A stretch of 12,283 nt of DNA from UBA3907 sp033810155. GTDB taxonomy: Bacteria > Bacillota > Sulfobacillia > Fermentithermobacillales > Fermentithermobacillaceae. The stretch lies in the NCBI GenBank assembly GCA_033810155.1, contig JAPXKJ010000032.1, forward strand, positions 1-12,283, written 5' to 3'. The translations under genes and the position numbers were made by a program. Position 1 is the first letter of the stretch, and every line of letters begins with the position of its first letter. Below the pieces are notes generated by a model. It did not search any database, was not told where the DNA came from, and saw nothing but the letters and a program-made list of their open reading frames with translations. Below, one piece after another: positions 1 to 5,680 of this stretch.

Positions 1-998
1 GGCTGCGATGCAACTATACCAACAACCCGACCCGCTAATCTAGCAAATCCGGTAATGATATTGGTCGCAAAATATCGCGACACCTCAAAGAAAATGCCGT
101 CATCCACCATTGGATAGATCACATCGTACATATTGTAGCCTTTGTTGGGATCTACAGGCACTGCTTCACGTAGACTTGGCTCGCACCTTCCGGGATCATC
201 GGTAGCTTCCACATATGGGGGATCCTCTTGATTGTTTGCGGGAAGAAATGATAGCAAGGTTTTAAGCATTCCGAAACAGGTTTCTTCGTCGGGCGCCATA
301 AACTGCGCTACGCCGCTTACCTGGTTGTGGACCAAAGCACCTCCCAATTGTTCGGAAGATACTTCCTCGCCTGTAACGGCTTTTATTACCTGTGGACCAG
401 TTATGAACATGTTGGATATACCCTCAACCATGAAAACAAAATCTGTGAGCGCTGGAGAATAAACAGCACCACCTGCACACGGACCTAGGATCAAAGAAAT
501 CTGGGGGATGACGCCTGAGTACTTCACGTTACGGTAAAATATATTCCCATATCCTTTGAGTGCGTCCACTCCTTCTTGAATCCTTGCTCCGCCTGAGTCG
601 TTCAGAAACACAAAAGGTATGCCGACTTTTGCGGCAAGATCCATGCACTTACATATCTTTTCTGCATGCATCTCACCTAGTGAGCCCCCGATGACTGTGA
701 AATCCTGGGCAGCAGCACAAACTGCTCTGCCATCGATAAGCCCATAACCTGTGACTACTCCTTCTCCCGGTGCCTCTACCTCACTCATTCCAAACTCGGT
801 CGCTCTGTGTTGCACAAAAGCATCAATCTCAACAAAAGTGCCGGGATCAAAAAGGGTAGATATTCGCTCCCTGGCAGTCAGTTTACCGGATTTGTGCTGC
901 TTTTCGATTCTGCTGCTGCCACCTCCCTGGTAAACCTTCTCACGGCGCTTTCTCAGTTCCTCGAGCTTCTCTTCGATTTGTGACAAAGAATCCGACAA
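1..998 (-). CDS. Acyl-CoA carboxylase carboxyltransferase (methylmalonyl-CoA decarboxylase alpha / propionyl-CoA carboxylase beta type), 3' end missing
   Basis: The first 332 codons are visible; family members are about 510-520 residues, so the C-terminal third lies off the left edge. The protein belongs to the biotin-dependent carboxyltransferase family that moves CO2 between carboxybiotin and an acyl-CoA such as propionyl/methylmalonyl-CoA. Crotonase-fold signatures are clear: GGSLGE near 104-109, NDSGGARIQEG at 133-143, GPCAGGAVYSPALTDF at 172-187 and LGGA at 218-221. The start is TTG at 998, preceded by GGAGGTGA six bases upstream; no ATG gives a full N-terminus. It is separated from rex by 260 bases, so it probably has its own promoter. 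Whether it acts as a sodium-pumping decarboxylase subunit (mmdA) or a carboxylase subunit (pccB-like) depends on partner genes outside the window. Family call is sure; exact role is not. Confidence 0.93.
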   Translation of the reverse strand, partial: MSDSLSQIEEKLEELRKRREKVYQGGGSSRIEKQHKSGKLTARERISTLFDPGTFVEIDAFVQHRATEFGMSEVEAPGEGVVTGYGLIDGRAVCAAAQDFTVIGGSLGEMHAEKICKCMDLAAKVGIPFVFLNDSGGARIQEGVDALKGYGNIFYRNVKYSGVIPQISLILGPCAGGAVYSPALTDFVFMVEGISNMFITGPQVIKAVTGEEVSSEQLGGALVHNQVSGVAQFMAPDEETCFGMLKTLLSFLPANNQEDPPYVEATDDPGRCEPSLREAVPVDPNKGYNMYDVIYPMVDDGIFFEVSRYFATNIITGFARLAGRVVGIVASQ

Positions 999-1258
999 CC
1001 GGTTTCACCTCCAGAACTAACGCAAAAGATTATTTTGGACCAGCCAATACTGTGCCGTTAGCTTACTACAAACCATGGGTAGCATAACACAAAGAAATGA
1101 AAGAAGGAAGTGATGAGGGAGCAACGTTGCGCGTGTGAGTATAGTCACTGTCACTGCACAAGATCTGCCGGATTCGTCACTTGGACCTTTTCTAGGATCC
1201 AATTTCGGGTAAAGGCAATATATAAAGACCTGACGAAAAGCCGTGCGCAATTCAGTTT
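999..1258. other. Spacer between rex and the carboxyltransferase gene
   Basis: This is the longest non-coding stretch (260 bases). On the minus strand it holds TATACT (1138-1143) and TATGCT-like hexamers that could be -10 elements for the downstream carboxyltransferase, but neither has a convincing -35 at 16-18 bases. I looked for a Rex operator (TTGTGAA-n4-TTCACAA type) and saw none. A 77-codon minus-strand frame crosses it with a TTG start, but it has no ribosome binding site and an unlikely composition, so I do not call it a gene. Confidence 0.4.
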
Positions 1259-1891
1259 CTATATATAAAATGCAAGCTCCTGCAAATCAAGGGTTACATC
1301 ACTGTTTTGGACGCGTACAGAATCGGGCACTCTCAACCTTACCGGGGCAAAATTCAGAAATCCCTTTATCCCGCAAGAAACAGCATAGCTAACGGTCTCT
1401 TGTGCGCTCGACGCGGGAACCGTTATAACCCCTATTTTGATCTCCTCTTCCCCCATGGCCGCGGGAAGGTCCTGGGTGTGGCGTATGCGAATGCCTTCTA
1501 AGGTTGTACCGATTTTCTTCTCATCGACGTCAAAAAGCCCTGTTACGACAAACCTGTAATCGGGAGTAATTCTTCGTCTAGAAGTAAGATATCTCGTAAG
1601 CGCAGTTCCAAGTTCGCCTACGCCAAATATGGCAATCGACATCTCCCTGTCTGCGCCGAGAATGGAGATAAGCTCATCCCGAAGCGCAACGACTGGGTAA
1701 CCAACGCCTTGTTTTCCGAATTCGCCGAACATAGCAAGATCTTTTCTAACCTGAGCGCTGTTGACTGCAGCTAAATCTGCAATCTTTGCCGAAGATATGT
1801 AATCCTCCGGTCCCGCGTCGATTTCATTTAGTATGCGGAGGTATGTTACCAACCTACGAATAACCACATCCGGGATCTTGTTTTTTGGCAA
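1259..1891 (-). CDS. rex: Redox-sensing transcriptional repressor Rex
   Basis: A 210-residue protein of normal Rex length. Rex is a cytoplasmic dimer that binds DNA when NAD+ is high and releases it when NADH rises, controlling fermentation and respiration genes in Gram-positive bacteria. Residues 1-80 match the winged-helix DNA-binding domain (a KIADL...NSAQVRKDL helix-turn-helix, then FGEFGKQGVGYPV). Residues 84-200 form the Rossmann domain with G90-x-G92-x-x-G95, an acidic strand end near D121 and VPA at 158-160. The C-terminal NFAPVRL...LDLQEL segment is the domain-swapped helix region of the family. The start is TTG with GGGAGGTG nine bases upstream. It is the last gene of the ABC-lgt-cca-Gx-rex cluster. 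No operator is evident in its own leader. Confidence 0.96.
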   Translation of the reverse strand: MPKNKIPDVVIRRLVTYLRILNEIDAGPEDYISSAKIADLAAVNSAQVRKDLAMFGEFGKQGVGYPVVALRDELISILGADREMSIAIFGVGELGTALTRYLTSRRRITPDYRFVVTGLFDVDEKKIGTTLEGIRIRHTQDLPAAMGEEEIKIGVITVPASSAQETVSYAVSCGIKGFLNFAPVRLRVPDSVRVQNSDVTLDLQELAFYI

Positions 1892-1929
1892 TTAATTGGG
1901 CACCTCCCCCAGTTCTTTCCCACATGAGA

Positions 1930-1959
1930 ACAAATCTTTTCGGTTTTTATTAGATTTGT
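1930..1959 (-). repeat. 8-bp inverted repeat over the Gx stop codon, upstream of rex
   Basis: ACAAATCT and AGATTTGT form perfect 8-bp arms (1930-1937 and 1952-1959) around a 14-base AT-rich loop. The arm at 1952-1959 includes the last base of the Gx-protein stop codon (1950-1952), and the other arm lies 39 bases upstream of the rex start. No U-run follows, so it is not a clear terminator. It could be an mRNA hairpin between the two cistrons or an operator half-site pair. The sequence does not match the Rex consensus. Confidence 0.25.
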
Positions 1960-2477
1960 CTCCGAGCATAAGTCTTTTCTGTGTACTTGATGAGTTTTCC
2001 TGCTAACAAGCCAACGAAGATACCTGTCGGTATCGCAAAAAGGAGCAAATATGGTAGATAAAACATCACACCCGCATGTTTGAGAAGTACTGTGGCTACG
2101 AGGAGCTGCCCCACATTGTGGGATATTGACCCGGCTACGCTGATCCCCATGGCAGAAAAACCTCCTTTGCCGAGTTTATGCAGTCCATACATTACTACGG
2201 TGGATAGCACAGCACCAGCAGTGCTCAAATAGTAGCCAACACTGAGAAATGTCCCTGAAATCAAGCTGCCAAGCAGAGTCCGCAGAAGGCTAACCGCCAT
2301 TGCGTCCCCAAATCCGGAAGTCATAACCGCATAGAGAGCTACTATATTTGCTAGCCCGAGTTTCGCGCCGGGAACCACGTAAGGAATAGGGATCATGGCT
2401 TCAACCACATGAAGTGCCGTAGCCAAAGCCACCATAATTGCTATGTAGGTTAGCCGGTAGACTCCCTTTCTATTCAC
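1950..2477 (-). CDS. Gx transporter / heptaprenyl diphosphate synthase component I-like integral membrane protein
   Basis: A 175-residue, very hydrophobic protein with about five or six membrane segments. The PGAKLGLANIV motif (residues 36-46 from this start) and a later SHNVGQL (119-125) mark the Gx/Hpre_diP_synt_I family (PF07456). That family resembles the S-components of ECF transporters, and its substrate is generally unassigned. I prefer the GTG at 2477: it overlaps the cca stop as GTGA, and a GGAG lies nine bases upstream inside cca, the usual layout for translational coupling. The alternative ATG at 2495 (181 residues) has no visible ribosome binding site. In other Bacillota this family often sits beside a NusG-II domain protein; none is present here. 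Function in prenyl synthesis should not be assumed from the old name. Confidence 0.88.
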   Translation of the reverse strand: MNRKGVYRLTYIAIMVALATALHVVEAMIPIPYVVPGAKLGLANIVALYAVMTSGFGDAMAVSLLRTLLGSLISGTFLSVGYYLSTAGAVLSTVVMYGLHKLGKGGFSAMGISVAGSISHNVGQLLVATVLLKHAGVMFYLPYLLLFAIPTGIFVGLLAGKLIKYTEKTYARRQI

Positions 2478-3802
2478 TGCCTCTCGCTCCACCATTGCTT
2501 GAGGATTTCGGAAAGGCTCTCTTTATTGTTCAGGTTGGGATCTCGAAGCACCATTTCCTCAAGATAGTCAAGAGCGTCCCCAACGACCGGACTAGGCCGT
2601 ATATTCAAGATCTTAATGATCTCGTTGCCGCCGAGCGCTAGCCGCATCGTCTCTATGTCTTCAATTTGATCTTGGCTCAAAGACCCTATTCCCCGCGCCA
2701 GAAAGATACATCCCTGCGCTATGCCAGTTTGGCCCATGGCGCGCCATATTGCTTGTTTTACCTCAATAAGTTGTTCGAGACGGCACTTCCCCCAGTGATA
2801 AACTATCCGCCTTGCAACGTACTCGGGATCGACCCAGGTGGGCTGGTCTTCGCCGGTAAGGTATGCCTTTCTCATTGGGAATGTCTCTTGTCGTACGAGG
2901 CCCCTGGGATCGGAGTTCGCCGCCAACCATTTCACATCCTCAGCCAAATACCTGGCCAGGTTAAACCTGTCTTTGAACTCCTCTACTGCGTCATCTATTT
3001 CTTCCAAAGATGAATCCCCGTAGATGAAGCCAAACAAAACGCCTAATCTAGTTAAGAGATCGGGAGAACATGCCGACAGCGCTACACCGATTTCTTCCGC
3101 ATGTGCGTCTAATTCGGGCAGGGCAATTGTGCTCAATCCATACTGGTATAGATCCACTACCCCTTGATAGACAGAAGGCGATAGCAGTAAGTACCTAATC
3201 TCGACGAAGATCCGTTCACCCGATACTTGAGCAAGCAGTTCTTTAAACTCCAGTATTGCTTCGATAACCTCAGGGTGAAGGTTGAAACCTATGGTGTTTT
3301 TGAACCTGATGGCTCTCAGGATCCGCAGAGGGTCTTCTTGAAATCTCACAAACGGATCTCCTACAGAGTTGAGCACTCTTAAACATAGATCTTTGTACCC
3401 ATCAAATGGATCGAAGATCTCCCCTGAGAACGGATTCCACGCCATGGCGTTAACGGTAAAATCTCTACGCTCCAAATCCTTGTCGATGGACACTCCAAAA
3501 TGCACCTTGCTTGGATGTCGTCTGTCCTGATAGTCAGCTTCACCCCGTAGAGATACAACGTCGACGTTTCCCACAGACACTCTGCCAAATTCAATGCCTA
3601 TGGTAAGAGCGTTAGGGAAAATCGTAAGCACTTCTTCGGGTCGGAGATTGACCGCTATGTCCCAGTCAGAAGGTGTTTTCCCAAGCAAAATATCTCTTAT
3701 AGATCCGCCTACAATGTAGGGTTCGCCCCCTGATTCTTTGAGCTTCTGAGCTATGTTCACTACTTCGAGTGGTATTTTACTTGTATCAATGAACTTCTTC
3801 AT
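2474..3802 (-). CDS. cca: CCA tRNA nucleotidyltransferase
   Basis: A 442-residue class II nucleotidyltransferase that adds or repairs the 3'-CCA end of tRNAs in the cytoplasm. The catalytic head shows GGSIRD (32-37), the metal-binding D46-x-D48, RRDFTVNAMA (112-121) and the nucleotide-selecting EDPLRILRAIRF (156-167). The C-terminal half is the helical tRNA-binding region and carries no HD phosphohydrolase motif. Motifs alone do not separate a full CCA enzyme from a CC- or A-only enzyme. A second homologue elsewhere in the genome would matter for that. The ATG at 3802 gives the family N-terminus but has only a weak AGG ahead of it. The frame stays open 27 codons further up to a strong GGAGGTGA (3884-3891). 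The gene overlaps the Gx gene by four bases. Confidence 0.94.
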   Translation of the reverse strand: MKKFIDTSKIPLEVVNIAQKLKESGGEPYIVGGSIRDILLGKTPSDWDIAVNLRPEEVLTIFPNALTIGIEFGRVSVGNVDVVSLRGEADYQDRRHPSKVHFGVSIDKDLERRDFTVNAMAWNPFSGEIFDPFDGYKDLCLRVLNSVGDPFVRFQEDPLRILRAIRFKNTIGFNLHPEVIEAILEFKELLAQVSGERIFVEIRYLLLSPSVYQGVVDLYQYGLSTIALPELDAHAEEIGVALSACSPDLLTRLGVLFGFIYGDSSLEEIDDAVEEFKDRFNLARYLAEDVKWLAANSDPRGLVRQETFPMRKAYLTGEDQPTWVDPEYVARRIVYHWGKCRLEQLIEVKQAIWRAMGQTGIAQGCIFLARGIGSLSQDQIEDIETMRLALGGNEIIKILNIRPSPVVGDALDYLEEMVLRDPNLNNKESLSEILKQWWSERQ

Positions 3803-3883
3803 AGTTGGACCTATGCTCTTCCTACTGCGGCCGTATAAAGAACCAGGCTGTTCTGGCGCGCTCTGTAAAAAGAGATAAAGCCG

Positions 3884-3891
3884 TCACCTCC
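3884..3891 (-). promoter_or_regulatory. Strong ribosome binding site without a canonical start codon
   Basis: GGAGGTGA lies in the 124-base gap between lgt and cca. No ATG, GTG or TTG follows at usable distance. The cca frame runs open without a stop from directly after it to the annotated ATG (81 bases, 27 codons), with CTT four bases downstream and no standard initiator. In another frame an ATC would start a 21-codon peptide ending at TAG just before cca. It may also be part of a short ATG frame (25 codons) that spans it. Which of these, if any, is used cannot be seen. Confidence 0.3.
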
Positions 3892-3926
3892 GCGATCATA
3901 TGACTGTATAGTAGCACAATCCCACT

Positions 3927-4676
3927 CTAAGATAACACCTTCTTTGCCCTCTTCCTAACCAAGAAATAATACGTGAGCAGGCTGAGAGCCAAAAGGATGA
4001 CAGACAAAAGTTGTGCGGAAGACAAACCAAACAAGTTCTTTTCGCTATCTCTGAAAAACTCGAGGCAAAAACGTATAGTCGAATACCCGAATACATACGC
4101 CAAAGTGACGACCCCTCTGGAATTGGTTTTTCTCGATAGCTTCATAAGACCGGCAAATAAGAGAAAATTCGCCGCACTTTCATACAGTTGATAAGGGTGC
4201 CGCAAGCCCGGCGCATACCTTGTGAGTACCCCCCAATCACCATTAGTAAGTATTCCATAGCAGCAACCGTTCAGAAAACACCCGATTCTCCCAAACCCCT
4301 GACCTAGGGCCACAGACGGAACTATTGGGTCAAGAAGCGTTCCCGGTCGTATTTTTTTGACCATCGAATACGCAAGAGCCGCGACCAACCCTCCAAACAA
4401 AACCCCGTGTATCGCAAGCCCGCCGCCTCTAAGATCGAGAATGGATATTAAGCTGGTGTAACTCTCCTTGTTCAATACAACGTGAAATAACCTTCCACCG
4501 GCTATTCCACATATGATTATCGAGATGAAAAAAACAAAGAATTCATCAGGGTTCATCCCTCGTCGCTCCATTTCTCTTGACGCGAGGAAAAGGCCCAACA
4601 CAAGGCCTATGCCTATCATTAACCCGTAAGAATAGAACTCGACCCCTCCAATAGTGAAAAGAACCGGATGCACCAT
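3927..4676 (-). CDS. lgt: Prolipoprotein diacylglyceryl transferase
   Basis: A 249-residue polytopic inner-membrane enzyme that transfers the diacylglyceryl group of phosphatidylglycerol to the lipobox cysteine of prolipoproteins, the first step of lipoprotein maturation. Family marks in order: HPVLFTIG and SYGLMIG at the N-terminus, GGLAIHG (85-91), the Lgt signature GRIGCFLNGCCYG (129-141), HPYQLYE (160-166) and a final arginine-rich tail. About seven membrane segments are visible. The start at 4676 gives the usual N-terminus and has AGGGGTGA just upstream. A longer frame opens at TTG 4805, but those 43 extra residues are not lipoprotein-transferase-like, and the DNA there holds a nested inverted repeat. 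The gene lies between the ABC ATPase and cca in one transcriptional direction. Confidence 0.96.
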   Translation of the reverse strand: MVHPVLFTIGGVEFYSYGLMIGIGLVLGLFLASREMERRGMNPDEFFVFFISIIICGIAGGRLFHVVLNKESYTSLISILDLRGGGLAIHGVLFGGLVAALAYSMVKKIRPGTLLDPIVPSVALGQGFGRIGCFLNGCCYGILTNGDWGVLTRYAPGLRHPYQLYESAANFLLFAGLMKLSRKTNSRGVVTLAYVFGYSTIRFCLEFFRDSEKNLFGLSSAQLLSVILLALSLLTYYFLVRKRAKKVLS

Positions 4677-4729
4677 AATCACCCCTACGAATAATATCAC
4701 ACTGAAACCTGTTGAAGGATATAAAGCAA

Positions 4730-4793
4730 AGGGACGATTTCCTGAGGCCACATCTTGTGATCTTGATCCCAAGAATACCTCGTAATCGTCCCT
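4730..4793 (-). other. Nested inverted repeat (possible structured leader RNA) between ABC ATPase gene and lgt
   Basis: Perfect 10-bp arms AGGGACGATT / AATCGTCCCT (4784-4793 and 4730-4739) enclose 44 bases. Inside them GAGG/CCTC (4778-4781 with 4744-4747) and TCTTG/CAAGA with a GGAT loop (4770-4774 with 4761-4765) can form two further stems. In the transcribed sense the outer stem is followed by TTTGCTTTA. It begins 18 bases after the ABC ATPase stop codon and ends 53 bases before lgt. It does not match any riboswitch consensus I know. It could be an attenuator, a processing site or a chance fold. Confidence 0.35.
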
Positions 4794-4810
4794 GGTCTTG
4801 AGCAAGTCCT

Positions 4811-5545
4811 CTAGGCAGAAACCTCGGGCGCTGGCATTGCCGCAAGCAATTCGTTTGCGTCTAGCCTATCAATTACCATCTCATCCGATACGATTCTGCC
4901 ATCCCTAAGAGATATTATCCTATCGGCGTGCCGGGCTATGTCCGGGTCGTGCGTTACCAACACAAAAGTGATCCCTTTTCGGTGAAGGTCTTGGAAAACT
5001 GCCATGATCTCCTCACCTGAGCGGGAATCCAAATTGCCCGTAGGTTCGTCTGCAAGTATAAGTTTCGGATCGCCAACGATTGCCCTAGCTACCGCAACTC
5101 GCTGCTGCTCCCCTCCAGATAACTCGTTTGACTTATGATGAGCCCGATGTGAAAGGCCCACTACCTCCAGCGCCCGCATGGCAAGCTCCCGTCGTTTCGC
5201 TGAAGGCATTCCCCTGTATATTAGAGGAATTTCCACGTTAGATATTGCATCTGTCCTAGGCAAAAGATTATAAGCCTGGAAAATGAATCCTACAAACTGA
5301 TTCCTGATCTCTGCTAACTCATCATCTGACTTTTTGCTGACATCTTCACCATCAAGGTAGTACTGTCCCGAAGTCGGATGATCGAGACAGCCTAGAATGT
5401 TCATCAGCGTTGACTTACCTGATCCTGACGGACCCATGATTGCAACAAATTGGCCTTTCGGAATCTCCACATCCACATCCCGAAGAGCCATAACCTTGAC
5501 CTTACCCATGTTATATTCTTTGCTCAACTTGCAAGTTTTGATCAT
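4811..5545 (-). CDS. ABC transporter ATP-binding protein, MacB/LolD type
   Basis: A 244-residue nucleotide-binding subunit that energises an ABC system at the inner face of the membrane. All motifs are intact: Walker A GPSGSGKST (38-46), Q-loop Q90, signature LSGGEQ (142-147), Walker B LILADE (162-167) and switch His199. The LGCLDHPTSGQYYLDG region and FIFQAYNLLP are typical of the MacB/LolD/FtsE-like subfamily, which works with FtsX-fold permeases on lipoproteins, peptides or cell-wall tasks rather than on small nutrients. ATG at 5545 has GGGGTGA nine bases upstream. No permease is encoded next to it: upstream is the 893-aa exported protein and downstream is lgt. It may pair with a permease elsewhere. 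Its role is therefore open. Confidence 0.93.
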   Translation of the reverse strand: MIKTCKLSKEYNMGKVKVMALRDVDVEIPKGQFVAIMGPSGSGKSTLMNILGCLDHPTSGQYYLDGEDVSKKSDDELAEIRNQFVGFIFQAYNLLPRTDAISNVEIPLIYRGMPSAKRRELAMRALEVVGLSHRAHHKSNELSGGEQQRVAVARAIVGDPKLILADEPTGNLDSRSGEEIMAVFQDLHRKGITFVLVTHDPDIARHADRIISLRDGRIVSDEMVIDRLDANELLAAMPAPEVSA

Positions 5546-5680
5546 TCAGAATAGTCACCCCAATAACTTACCCGTTTTTTCCTATGTGCGCATGCCGCGC
5601 AGACCGCCAGAATCAAGCAAACTATATCACTACTGACGCAAAAAGCGATAGCCGGTTCCACTTCTTCACAAAACTCAAGG

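Noticed and set aside
1017..1250. 77-codon minus-strand frame between rex and the carboxyltransferase
   Set aside because: TTG start without a ribosome binding site, a cysteine- and leucine-rich composition with no domain, and position in a spacer likely to hold a promoter.
999..1258. Rex operator upstream of the carboxyltransferase gene
   Set aside because: No TTGTGAA-n4-TTCACAA-like dyad on either strand; only isolated TTGTG half-matches.
4677..4805. 43-residue N-terminal extension of Lgt from TTG 4805
   Set aside because: AGAGGA sits one base from the TTG, too close to be used. The added residues do not resemble Lgt, and ATG 4676 gives the standard N-terminus with its own ribosome binding site.
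5596..5610. TGCGC-GCGCA hairpin between the exported protein and ABC ATPase genes as a terminator
   Set aside because: The stem is only five base pairs and is followed on the minus strand by A-rich rather than T-rich sequence, so it cannot be a minus-strand terminator.
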